Below, piece by piece: positions 54,395 to 63,333 of a stretch of 64,000 nt of DNA (position 1 is the stretch's first letter; the number at the start of each line of letters is the position of its first letter). Under the pieces are notes generated by a model that was not told the DNA's origin, did not search any database, and worked only from the letters and a program-made list of their open reading frames with translations. This DNA is from Prinia subflava. Its lineage: Eukaryota > Chordata > Aves > Passeriformes > Cisticolidae. The DNA is taken from assembly GCF_021018805.1 (NCBI RefSeq), contig NW_026960613.1, positions 1,612,001 to 1,676,000 of the forward strand, read 5' to 3'. The position numbers were made by a program, and so were the translations under genes.

Positions 54395-54412
54395 CTCCTG
54401 CCTGCCTCTCCA
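54395..54412 (-). promoter_or_regulatory. ERV-D candidate primer binding site
   Basis: On the minus strand, two bases after the LTR comes TGGAGAGGCAGGCAGGAG. It starts TGG at the right distance, but I do not recognise the tRNA. Confidence 0.5.
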
Positions 54413-54414
54413 GA

Positions 54415-55075
54415 TGATTTATTAAAATATGAATATCGATCTAATATCAATATTCAACTGTGACGGACAAAAGACTCTCTAACAGTTCAAGTTAGAAAGT
54501 GTATGTTTATTGAGACACGGGGCAGCACGTGGGATAGCTCCCTAATGCGCACTGCAAAGATCACAGGTAATTACAAAGCCTTTTATTTACAAAAATGTTG
54601 AATACACAAAATACAAATGCATATTTATACCCTTATCACTTCCTCTTCTCCGCTTCGTATGCTAATTGACAGAAAGGCTATTAAGCATGAGTAGTTTGTT
54701 CCCTGAAATGGGTTGGTGGTCCTTTTGTGAGGAGTGGTCACCAAAAGGAGGAAGTAAAACGAGTCTTCCTCGTTCTAAACTTTCAGCCTTTTCAATGCAG
54801 ATGTGATTGATGGATGGTAGAACTCCCTGTTTCCTGTTTTCCAGGACTATTTCAGTGGGTTTCTGGAAACAGGAGGTCTCGTGTTGTATTGATTAGTTTC
54901 TCTGTTTGACAAGCAATGAGTTCTTAAATCCGGGGTAGCTTATCTTAAATCCGGTTTCTTTTAACCATCCTCTAATTTTTAACTGATTTCAGCAAAGCTT
55001 ATCTATTCGTTTCAGCTAAATCAGCAACATCTATTGTTAACTAAAACCTTAGCTTTTCTCAAATCTTCAAAACTA
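54415..55075 (-). repeat. ERV-D 5' LTR
   Basis: 661 bp; window order TGATTTATTAAAATATG...CTTCAAAACTA. About 10 differences from 43536-44196, four of them in the block at about 54512-54528. Confidence 0.88.
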
Positions 55076-55776
55076 GTGTCTCGCTCTGATGCCCTAGATC
55101 TTGAGCTCACCCCTCTCTGTCCTGCTGGGATCCAGTCTGCCTCTGTCCCGCCCCCGCTGCTTCTTCGGCACTGCTCCGAGTTTTCGCTGCACTGTAGCCC
55201 AGCACCCCCTGCCTCCCGAGACGTCCCACGGTTCCAGCCACAGCTCTGGAGCTTCTGATACATCTTGTCTACCACCTCGGAAATTTTGCTTATTCCTGCC
55301 GGCCCAGCTTGCTGCTTCCTAGAATACTGCTGGGGCACGAGGATCGACTGCCCCAGGGCTTTGTGAAGCAAAGCCTCTCTTCCATCCCTTCCCATCTTGG
55401 TCAAGCTGCCAGTACCACTTGCTCACGCCACAACGCCCCCTGCAGCCACAGGGGAATCATTGCACCTGCCCTGCCCATGGGGTCACCAGTGCCCCTGCCA
55501 GCTGTGACCATCACTACAGCAAAGGGGAAAGTGCCTGCGGCTGAGAAGACTGTTACTGGGCTCCTGGTTCTGTTTGTTGTTAATGCCATTGTTGTTGTTG
55601 TTTGTTTGCTTTATTATACATACTAGTAAAGAACTGTTATTCCTATTCTCATATCTTTGCCTGACAGCCCCCTTAATTTCAAAATTATAATAATTCGGAG
55701 GGAGAGGATTTACATTTTCCAATCCAAGGGAGGCTCCTGCCTTCCTTAGCAGACACATGTCTTTCAAACCAAGACA
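55076..55776. mobile_element. LTR, TGTCTTGGTTTG family, reverse orientation, cut by ERV-D
   Basis: Ends in window order TTTCAAACCAAGACA at 55776 (reverse of TGTCTTGGTTTGAAA). Its body matches 2452-3264 in reverse, e.g. AGTAAAGAACTGTTATTCCT. The other end is missing where the ERV-D LTR begins. It lies inside the CR1 that resumes at 55777. Confidence 0.8.
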
Positions 55777-56085
55777 GTCCAGCCTCCCTGGATTCATTTG
55801 CCCTTCAGGACTGCTGCCCAAGGGACTCTGTCAACCACTCTCCTAAAAGGCCAAAGTCTACCCTCCGGAAGTCTATGGTAGCACTTGTACTGTCTTCCCT
55901 CCTTACATCTCCAAGAATCAAAAACTCTGTCATTTCATGTTTGTTATGCTCAATATGGTCTACAACTATCACATCACTCAGCAGTCTTTCTCAGTTTGAA
56001 AACAGTAGGTCCAGTGGGGGGCTTTTCCTAGTTAGCTCACTCCATTCCACAGAGCATCCTCACAGCTGGTTAACAAGACACATAT
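55777..56085 (-). repeat. CR1 LINE fragment, endonuclease-RT linker
   Basis: Reverse complement of the CR1 linker region; compare the plus-strand copy at 58725-59000 (GAATTCTTAGACAAGTAAGG there, CTTACATCTCCAAGAATC here). Short and stop-ridden. Confidence 0.75.
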
Positions 56086-57354
56086 GACATGTTGCATTTA
56101 ATTCACATTAAACAGGCATATGAATCTGTGCAGCTATTTTGTTCTGAAAATTCTTTTATCATATCACTACATTTCACTACAAGTAATACTCAAGCAAAGC
56201 AAGTAATCACATAAGCATCAGAACTAATGAATCCTGTTTACCATGGATTTCTCTTCTATATTGTTGTGTTCCTTTCCCACAAAAACCCAGTTGTCTGTCC
56301 ATCTGTCCTTCCCACTCCTCAAATTCCTACAGTCCCCATTCTTTGAAATTTCATTGTTTTCCCCAGCCCTCGATACCTTCTATTATTTCCCGTGCCCAGA
56401 AAGAGGGAGCATACCCTGCAACTATTTCCAAGTAGCATGTGTGCTGACTGGCCAGTAGATACATACATGCCACCAAGCCAAACAAAACAGCATCAACTCA
56501 CATCATAGTGTTTCCTTCAGGCAGGACACTGATTTATCTGCTATCCCTCCTAAAGAGCTCAGAAGTTACTGATAGAGGAATAGGATCAAAAGAGCGAGGA
56601 TGCCAGCTTTAAATTTATTTCAAAAGCCAAACTGAAGAGGTCACATGCAGCAGTTCTTTGCTTCTCTATGACATGCAAGGCAGGCCTATTTCTATATTGC
56701 TTATATTTAACATTTGCAATCCAGGTCTCGTTTGCACCAATTTTCCTTGAAAAAAACCTATAATGGCTCATGATGTGATAAACCTACTAGAAGGTAAGTA
56801 TTGATTAGGTAAAATCTGACACAGAGGAAACTTTTATTAAACTACTGCTAATTTTCGTTTGTACATTAATCACACACCTGAAAAACAGAAGAACTGTTTC
56901 TGGTCAGCAGAACTCTATTGATTTCTCTGGATACCTCTCAAAATAGCCCTTCATGTACATAAGACAGCACAGATTGGACTCAACACTCGCTATACCTCCA
57001 AGGTTAAAAAGAATCCACATTTCTTTCTGCAAGAAGAAAACATTGCCTGCACCTCATAAATCAGAAAACAGAGAAGCTGGGAAGCAGAGGGCAGAGCAGA
57101 GGCAGGAATGCAAGTCTGCTTTCAGCACTCCTTTAAATACAAACAGCTATTTATGCTTTATTAAAAAGTATGTGTAAACTAAGTTCTTTGCATCTCAGAG
57201 TTCTGGGTTGTTTCCTGGGTTTTTTTTTAATGAGTAGGGCCAAAAATTCAAAGTAAAAAAGCAAACAAAAATGCCTGTCTAAGCAAATGAGTTCCCATCA
57301 TTGCTTCAGATGATGTACAAATAAAGCAATCCCAAATTTTGGTTAGTTCTTCTC
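56086..57354. other. No gene recognised
   Basis: About 1.3 kb of AT-rich sequence without coding similarity on either strand. CATTAC at 57355-57360 is one copy of the target duplication of the next element. Confidence 0.5.
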
Positions 57355-57360
57355 CATTAC

Positions 57361-57686
57361 TATTGGCGATTGATGAGAGACGGGAAGACTGATTCAGTGA
57401 TCAGAATTCGATTTTACTCAAGTTTCCCAAAAGCTTATATACTATTTCAAACAGGTTAATAATTTCTACTACAATAATCAGGTTAAAAATCACACAGAAA
57501 ACTCATGCATTTTACAACAATTCTTTGCTTGCAGAAGTTGATTGAATCTTCTCTCTTCCTGTAAGCAGGTTGAATCCCATCTTCTGTAATCTTCACAGTT
57601 CTGTTTGTTCCTGCCATGGCATCTTGGTTATCAAACCAGCTATGCTAATCAAGTCTGTTTGACTCTCTGTCTTGTGTATTCCCATA
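57361..57686 (-). mobile_element. Solo LTR of the ERV-B family, target duplication CATTAC
   Basis: 326 bp, the same length as ERV-B's LTRs and about 97% alike by eye. Ends TATTGGCG...TTCCCATA, flanked by the perfect six-base CATTAC (57355-57360, 57687-57692). This independent insertion confirms that the family's LTR ends are TA...TA. Confidence 0.93.
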
Positions 57687-57692
57687 CATTAC

Positions 57693-58140
57693 AATGGCCA
57701 AAGCAGGAATCCCCAAGGTCAAGAGTAATATACCCATTTTTCCGCTGTTGTAACATTCATCCATACATCGCCCCTAATCCTTTGTATTCACTATTCCTTT
57801 TTCAGTAAAAGTGGGCAAAATGCATGAAATCCTTTAAACAATTTTTCCTTATTGTTCAGGCAATTATTACTGCTTTAATCAAGCTGCATACAGGCAGAAC
57901 CATTTGGATGTGTGCCAAAAAAAACGAAGGGTATCAGTTTTGGCAGACTAATAGAATGAACTAGCATATTACAAAAGTATGGACTGGCTAAATAGAACTG
58001 CATGAGAACTCCAGTGAAGCTTGCAGACTTTGACTGGAGCACCAAATTCAGGAAGACTGTTTTCCCTTCCTTATAAAAATCTAAATTTCGAGAAAGATTC
58101 TTTTTCATCTTTCACTGCTCTTCTTTCAACTGTATATGTC
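57693..58140. other. No gene recognised
   Basis: Non-coding stretch between two LTRs. Confidence 0.5.
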
Positions 58141-58673
58141 TGTCTTGGTTTGACACTGGCCAAATGCCAGGCACCCATGAAAGTTGCTCACTCACCCTCC
58201 CCTGCCACAGCTGGGAAGAGGAGAGAAAAAAATTAATCAAGGGTTCATGAGTTGAGATAAGGACCAGGAGAAAACACTCCAAGGGCCAAACAGGCTCAAC
58301 TTAGAGGTAAAAAGCGAATTTATTACTAAAAATGTAAGAGGACAATAACAAGAAGTAAAAATAAGCTCTTAAAAATACCTTTTCTTCCCCAACTCCTCCC
58401 TCCTTCCCACCAACAACACAGGGAGACAGGGGCATGGGGGTTTTGTCAGTTGGTCATGAGAGTTCTTCCACTGCTCAGGGACAATAATCCTTCCCCTGCT
58501 ATGCCGTGGGGTCCCTCCCACAGGAGACAGTTCTCCGTGAACTTCTCCAGTGTGGCTCCAAATCTCATGAGCAGCAGTCCTCCCCAAACTGCTGCAATGT
58601 GGGTCTCTCTTTCCACAAGGTGCAGTCCTCCACCTCCACTCACAGCTGGTGAGTGAATCAACCAGAGGTGCCC
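58141..58673. mobile_element. LTR related to the TGTGGTGGGTTT family (TGTCTTGGTTTGACAC variant)
   Basis: Starts TGTCTTGGTTTGACACTGGCC and carries the modules of that family: GAGTTGAGATAAGGACCAGG, the GGGAGACAGGGGCATGGGGG block and repeated CTCCAGTGTGG.TCC units. The right end is truncated at CR1. Confidence 0.75.
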
Positions 58674-59064
58674 TGCTGGAACTGTTGTTTATGAACAGAG
58701 AAGGACTGGTGGATGATGTGCTGGTTGGAGGCCATCTTGGGCACAGCAGTCACAAAATTAATGAGAATTCTTAGACAAGTAAGGAAGGGTGCCAGCAGAA
58801 CTGCTCCTTTGGACTCCTGGAGAGCAGACTTTGGCCTGTTTAGGATACTGGTTGAGAGAGTCCCTTGAGAGGCAGTCCTGAAGGGAAAAGGGGTCCAGGA
58901 AGGCTGGACATTCTTCAAGAAAGAAATTTTCAAGGTGCAGGGGCAGGCTGTCCTCATGTACCAAAAGATGAGCCAGCACGGAAGATGACCAGCCTGGCTG
59001 AACAGAGACATTTTGATGCAACTCAGGAAAAAATAGAGTTTACTAACTTTGGAAGAATGGGCAG
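58674..59064 (+). repeat. CR1 LINE fragment, end of endonuclease and linker
   Basis: Plus strand: AACAGAGAAGGACTGGTGGA (endonuclease end) through the linker block GGCAGACTTTGGCCTG-like region to GGAAGAATGGGCAG at 59064. Cut by the LTR that begins at 59065. Confidence 0.8.
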
Positions 59065-59341
59065 TATCTTGGGTTATGTAACCAAAAAATGTGTATTCTG
59101 TTTCATCTGTTGAAACCAGTTGGGGAGATGTTTGGTTTTTTTTCCTATATCTCTTGTAACTCCAGGGGGGAGGGGGGTAGATGCCTTCTGCTAATGGGCC
59201 AGCTGTTAAAACCAGGGGAGCAATGTTCCTTATCTCTTCCACGACCCATCCTCCCTCCAGGGGGATATCTGCTGTTAATGAGCCATTAAGGCTCACCACA
59301 TGACTGATACAATTAAATCATTCCATTGTGAGATGCTCCAC
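59065..59341. mobile_element. LTR, TGTCTTGGTTTG family, reverse orientation, cut by ERV-E
   Basis: Begins TATCTTGGGTTATGTAACC and is the reverse complement of the last part of 35598-36339 up to its CATCTCACAATGGAATGA block. It breaks off at 59341 where ERV-E's LTR starts; the rest should lie beyond the right edge of the window, on the far side of ERV-E. Confidence 0.82.
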
Positions 59342-59684
59342 TGTTGCCTTTCGATGGAAAGGCAGGCGACCTGGTTTCAGAAAGCCAGCACGGCAGCTTG
59401 ACTCCTCAAGCCACTCGGGCCACAAACAACGCATACACCAATATGGTGGACGGCAAATGGCGATTTATTAGGTTCTTACATGGGGTTATATAGTCTAAGG
59501 GGTCTTCACTACGTCAGAGGGGAGGGGAGGTTAGAAGTTAGTGGAAAACTACTGGGTTTAGAGGGGCTACATTATTCTCAAGGTTAGTTACACATCTCAG
59601 AGGGTGAGGGGGAGGTTTCTGTCTTTCCGTTACAATCCCGAGATCTTCCGCGGCGCCAGGCCTTATCTTATCTGCTCACACACA
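59342..59684 (-). repeat. ERV-E 3' LTR
   Basis: 343 bp; on the minus strand TGTGTGTGAGCAG...GAAAGGCAACA. It has GACTATATAACCCC (near 59490) and CCTAATAAATCG (near 59467), i.e. TATA and poly(A) in order. The flank CTCCAC (59336-59341) should recur beyond the far end. Confidence 0.88.
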
Positions 59685-59701
59685 TCTCCCCCCCTCCTCT
59701 C
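59685..59701 (-). promoter_or_regulatory. ERV-E polypurine tract
   Basis: Minus strand GAGAGGAGGGGGGGAGA directly before TGTGTGTG. Confidence 0.88.
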
Positions 59702-59757
59702 ACAAATAAATGAGGTAGTTAAAATATAGGTATTATAATGAGGTACAAAGTAGTAAC

Positions 59758-60129
59758 TTAATAAAAGAAAAAGGGGTTTGAAAAACTTGAGTAAATATTT
59801 GCGAGGTAGATCAGACAAATCTCGCGACTGGCAATGTTCACAGTTTCATTCACAGCAATAGTTGCTGTTCTACGAATAGAATGTTGGCCCGTTCTAGGCG
59901 TGTTTGGTGGTTCGTCACTTCCCTCTGGAACAGGGGTGTACGCGTTACGGGGGCGTCCCACGAGCATGTCCTGCAAATAGAAACTCACAATTTTCATTAG
60001 TTTCATTCTGAAGATCAGGCTTGATTGACTTAAGTGGACACCACTTGATTCTGCCCTCTCTTTTGACAGCTGCGTACCCTCTTCCCGTGAGTACCAACCT
60101 CCAGCCCTGCTCCCATTCACCCAGCTCAT
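59758..60129 (-). CDS. Short reading frame overlapping the end of ERV-E pol (env remnant?)
   Basis: A 123-codon frame overlaps the last 60 codons of pol in another frame and runs on toward the polypurine tract. Its second half (YTPVPEGSDEPPNTPRTGQ, then SIRRTATIAVNETVNI) has a Pro/Glu-rich start and one N-glycosylation site (NET). It sits where env begins in related viruses, so it may be an env leader left after deletion. No signal peptide, Cys pattern or anchor is seen, and I would not assign a function. Confidence 0.4.
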   Translation of the reverse strand: MSWVNGSRAGGWYSREEGTQLSKERAESSGVHLSQSSLIFRMKLMKIVSFYLQDMLVGRPRNAYTPVPEGSDEPPNTPRTGQHSIRRTATIAVNETVNIASREICLIYLANIYSSFSNPFFFY

Positions 60130-62554
60130 TTTTAATTACAACCTGTGGGCCCTCCTCTAGTGCTCGAGTGGCCCAGTGCTTTTGTGCAGGACTGTTTGTT
60201 TCATCTCCCCTGGGGAACTGATTCAGTGCTAGCAAGGCAGTTGCCAGCAGCCATGCCTGGTCCCCTGGGGGAATGACATTGGCGAAACCCTCTGACTTCG
60301 CCAGCACCTCTATTCTGGCTTTGAGGGTTTGGTTGGCTCTCTCCACTATGGCCTGACCTGTAGAATTGTATGGAATGCCCTGCACTAAAGTGATGCCCCA
60401 CTTTGAGGCGAAATCTTGCACCGGTTTGGAGGTGAAATTTGAGCCATTGTCAGTTTTTATTTGCTTGTGGATACCAAGCCATGCCATAGCTGTTAGCCAG
60501 TGCTGAATTGTGGCCTTAGAGTTGGTTTTGGGGTGCTGTGTGGCTACAATCACTCCGCTGTAAGTGTCCACTGTCACTGCCAGCCATGCTCGAGGCTTCA
60601 GCAGTTGACATAAGGTAAAGTCTGATTGCCAAATTTCTGAGGCCTTGAGACCTCTTGGGTTGACCCCACTGGTCCACAGGGGTGACTTCTGGCAATGAGG
60701 GCAGGTGGCCACTACATGTTTCGCGTCTGCTGTCGAGATCCTACATCTTTTTGCCAGTGCTTTGGCTCCGATGTGGAGCGACTCATGCAATTGACGAGCT
60801 TCCTGCAATGTCCACACTCCCTTTGCTGCAGCGTCTGCTTTGTCGTTGCCGGTCTGGAAGAAGCCCTTGACTGGGTTGTGGCTGTTGACGTGAATGACAG
60901 ACACGGTGCCCTGTCGTGAGGAGAGCGCTTCTTCAAGCATTGTGGCTGCTGCAGATGTTGACACACCTGGTCCTGACATGGCCAGACAGAGCCTTGCCAC
61001 GAATATGGAGTCTGTTACGATGTTGAGGTGCTCATCTTGGAAGAGTCCGCACGCCAAGACCACAGCTGTTGCTTCCAGTTGTTGCACTGACAGTGTGGGG
61101 TCACATGCTTTGACACAATGCCATTGTTCTCCTGCCTGCCACACTGCCGCTGCGGTGGAAGTCACAGAGGAGGCGTCTGTGAAAACCGTCGGTCCTGGCA
61201 GCGGACGGTCCATGACCTTTGGTGGCAGGTCTATGTCGACAATGGTCAGTAGCTGAGTCCAAGGTGGTCTGGAGGCGTAGCAGATTTCTCCTCCGAAGCC
61301 AGTGAGGGCAAGGGCCAGGTGCTCCGATGCTGCGGTCGACTCTGTGGTCAGCTGCTTGCGGAAGGGAAGGTGGATTTTTGTTGGCTCGATTCCCAGATGT
61401 TTCAGGGCAAGTTTCCTGCCTTTCATGATGATGTTGGCGACGCATTCGACTCCTGGGGAAAATGCACGAGCTGGTCTTCCGAGGACCACCCACTGGATCG
61501 GCTGGGCTTTCTCAGAAGGTCCTTGGGCCAGTGCTCCCACTCCTCCCTTTTGTGTAAAGTGAACGTACAGATCAAGGGACACACCTGGGTTCCACCTGGC
61601 CAGTGTGCCAGTAGACATCTGACGTTCGATGAAGTCGAGGGAGCTCGCTGCTTGTGGTGTCAGTTCCTTGGGTTCCCAGGGGTGTTTTCCTTTCAGGAGG
61701 TCATATAAGGGGTCCATGACCTCGGGAGGGATTAGGATGATGTTGCGAAGCCACTGCAGAGATCCTACAAGTCGCTGCATGTCATGGAGCGTCTTGATGT
61801 CTCGGCAGACCTTTACCTTGGGAGGGGTCACGTAGGAATTTGTGATTCCCACTCCCAGGAAGGTCACGCAGGGTCCTCTTTTGATCTTTGCGCTCGCGAT
61901 CTCAAAGCCATTAGCCTGTAGAGTTTCCGTGATTGTGGACACTAAATGATCCACTTGGCTGGCTGATGGTGCAGCGATGAGGACGTCGTCCATGTACTGA
62001 ATGATGGTTGCAGCAGGGTAGGAGTGTCGGACTGGCATCAGTGCTTTGTCCACGGTGATCTGGCATACCGTAGGGCTGTCCACAAAACCTTGGGGTAACA
62101 CGCACCATTGGAAATGGAGGCTGGGTCGCTCGCCATTTGGGAACACAACAGAAAAAGCAAACCGTTCCTTGTCCTCGGGGTGCAGAGGTATCGAAAAGAA
62201 ACAGTCTTTGATGTCCAGCACTGCACATGGCTGCCCTTGAGGGATGGCTGAGTTCATGGGCAGCAGTGTCTGGACGGGACCCATAGATTTGGTCGTCTTG
62301 TTTACTTCCCTCAGGTCGTGGACGAGACGATAGCCTTCTCCAGACCTTTTGGGGATCACAAACACAGGTGTATTCCAGGGGCTAGTGGAGGGTTCTATGT
62401 GACCCTTTTGCAGCTCACGGTCGACCAGTTCCAGTAAAGCTGCCATTCGAGGCTTTGACAAGGGCCACTGCTCAACCCATACAGGGTCTGACGATTTCCA
62501 TGTCAGTTTGATTGGCAGCGGTGGGTGCACGGCAGTGGCCCTCAGGATAAATTT
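59945..62554 (-). CDS. pol: ERV-E pol: reverse transcriptase, RNase H, integrase (uninterrupted)
   Basis: Continuous open frame from the frameshift at 62548-62554 to the stop at 59945, about 869 codons. RT: SPWNTPVFVIPKRSG, LDIKDCFFSIPLHP (catalytic Asp), LPQGFVDSPT, YMDD. RNase H: Asp in VFTDASSV, Glu in LEATAVVLA, Asp in NIVTDSIFV, Asp in GNDKADAAAK. Integrase: HHCC (HESLH ... CPHC), triad Asp in SDFTL, Asp in TDNGSNF, Glu in IVERANQ, and a C-terminal domain ending RIKWCPLKSIKP. All catalytic residues I can check are present. The shape and the frameshift heptamer are alpharetrovirus-like. The frame is open for another 48 codons upstream, but that part overlaps protease. Confidence 0.93.
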   Translation of the reverse strand, partial: KFILRATAVHPPLPIKLTWKSSDPVWVEQWPLSKPRMAALLELVDRELQKGHIEPSTSPWNTPVFVIPKRSGEGYRLVHDLREVNKTTKSMGPVQTLLPMNSAIPQGQPCAVLDIKDCFFSIPLHPEDKERFAFSVVFPNGERPSLHFQWCVLPQGFVDSPTVCQITVDKALMPVRHSYPAATIIQYMDDVLIAAPSASQVDHLVSTITETLQANGFEIASAKIKRGPCVTFLGVGITNSYVTPPKVKVCRDIKTLHDMQRLVGSLQWLRNIILIPPEVMDPLYDLLKGKHPWEPKELTPQAASSLDFIERQMSTGTLARWNPGVSLDLYVHFTQKGGVGALAQGPSEKAQPIQWVVLGRPARAFSPGVECVANIIMKGRKLALKHLGIEPTKIHLPFRKQLTTESTAASEHLALALTGFGGEICYASRPPWTQLLTIVDIDLPPKVMDRPLPGPTVFTDASSVTSTAAAVWQAGEQWHCVKACDPTLSVQQLEATAVVLACGLFQDEHLNIVTDSIFVARLCLAMSGPGVSTSAAATMLEEALSSRQGTVSVIHVNSHNPVKGFFQTGNDKADAAAKGVWTLQEARQLHESLHIGAKALAKRCRISTADAKHVVATCPHCQKSPLWTSGVNPRGLKASEIWQSDFTLCQLLKPRAWLAVTVDTYSGVIVATQHPKTNSKATIQHWLTAMAWLGIHKQIKTDNGSNFTSKPVQDFASKWGITLVQGIPYNSTGQAIVERANQTLKARIEVLAKSEGFANVIPPGDQAWLLATALLALNQFPRGDETNSPAQKHWATRALEEGPQVVIKNELGEWEQGWRLVLTGRGYAAVKREGRIKWCPLKSIKPDLQNETNENCEFLFAGHARGTPP

Positions 62555-63333
62555 GTAATTCTCACTCCTAACATGGCAAAGACATCCCTTCCTATCAAGG
62601 GTGGTGAATTTTGCAAAATGTAGGGGTAGATTGCCACAGTTTGTTCTGGTCCTTTTTCTGTGTGGAGTGTTATAGCTACCAACTGGGTGCTTCTCCACGC
62701 CCGGGTCTGCCCTCCCACTCCTCTCAATGGGGGTACTTCTTTAAATTGCCAATGCCGAGGCCAGTGTGCTTGCGGGATTATCGAACAGTCAGACCCCGTG
62801 TCCCCCCAAAACGGAAGCCCTATGATGTGGGGATCCCGGCTGCCATAAAGGCGGCATGTTCCCCAAATCACCAGGGGCTCCTTCCCGATTTTCATGGCCA
62901 AGGCCACCCAGGGCTCCCGCTCTGGGGTGACCCCTGCTGGCCCTGTGCCCCAGGTGCGGCTTGCAGCGGTGGTGGACACGAGAGTGTTGCTGGCGGTGTT
63001 GTGAAACCTTGCCATTGTGTCGCTGTGGGGGGTGCAAAACCGGCTGTCCCCTGTGGGGGCATGGGGTATGATGGTTCCCCGCCCCACTGGGGGTTGGCAT
63101 AGATGGGCCGCCTCGCATTCGCAGCGGGAGGAGGCTGGGTGCGGCCCGCACGCCCCCTCCCTTTCCCGTTTCCCTGGGGCCGGGACCTGCAGTCTTTGAC
63201 GAGGTGCCCCTTCTTCCCACAGCTCCAGCAGGGCCCTCTCGCACGGGCTTGGAGCGGGGGCACTGCCGGGGATGGCTGTGCTGGCTGGGGACAGCTCACT
63301 GCGATGTGGCCTGCCTGGCCACATTTGAAACAT
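62542..63333 (-). CDS. pro: ERV-E protease (pro frame)
   Basis: Open minus-strand frame overlapping gag's nucleocapsid by about 440 bp in the -1 frame. The useful part is the end: GLPFWGDTGSDCSIIP holds the catalytic Asp-Thr-Gly near 62800, and PLIGRDVFAMLGVRI near 62570 is the C-terminal protease motif. Upstream residues are a shadow of the gag overlap (Ser/Pro/Arg-rich) and include no dUTPase motifs, unlike ERV-A and ERV-B. Expected to be made by -1 frameshift from gag; I found no canonical heptamer near the gag stop. Confidence 0.85.
   Translation of the reverse strand: MFQMWPGRPHRSELSPASTAIPGSAPAPSPCERALLELWEEGAPRQRLQVPAPGKREREGACGPHPASSRCECEAAHLCQPPVGRGTIIPHAPTGDSRFCTPHSDTMARFHNTASNTLVSTTAASRTWGTGPAGVTPEREPWVALAMKIGKEPLVIWGTCRLYGSRDPHIIGLPFWGDTGSDCSIIPQAHWPRHWQFKEVPPLRGVGGQTRAWRSTQLVAITLHTEKGPEQTVAIYPYILQNSPPLIGRDVFAMLGVRITNLS
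62548..62554 (-). promoter_or_regulatory. ERV-E pro-pol frameshift heptamer A AAT TTA
   Basis: On the minus strand the pro codons read ACA AAT TTA TCC TGA. A AAT TTA is a canonical -1 slippery site, one codon before the pro stop, and the same heptamer as used by avian alpharetroviruses. The shifted frame reads KFILRATA, the start of pol. Confidence 0.88.

Larger units (their letters stand above)
43536..55075 (-). mobile_element. Provirus ERV-D: gammaretrovirus-like, 11.5 kb including nested LTRs
   Basis: Two 661-bp LTRs (54415-55075 is 5'; 43536-44196 is 3') differing at about 10 bases by eye (1.5%). Minus-strand order: primer site, about 2.5 kb of G/T-rich leader with a nested ERV1-like solo LTR, gag, UGA, protease, RT, RNase H, integrase, env with a second nested LTR, polypurine tract, LTR. 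gag, pol and env all hold several stops and shifts. Flanks show no target duplication (left TTACAG, right GTGTCT). Confidence 0.85.

Noticed and set aside
58658..59299. 213-codon minus-strand open frame
   Set aside because: It runs antisense through CR1 linker and LTR sequence; the plus strand there is clearly CR1.
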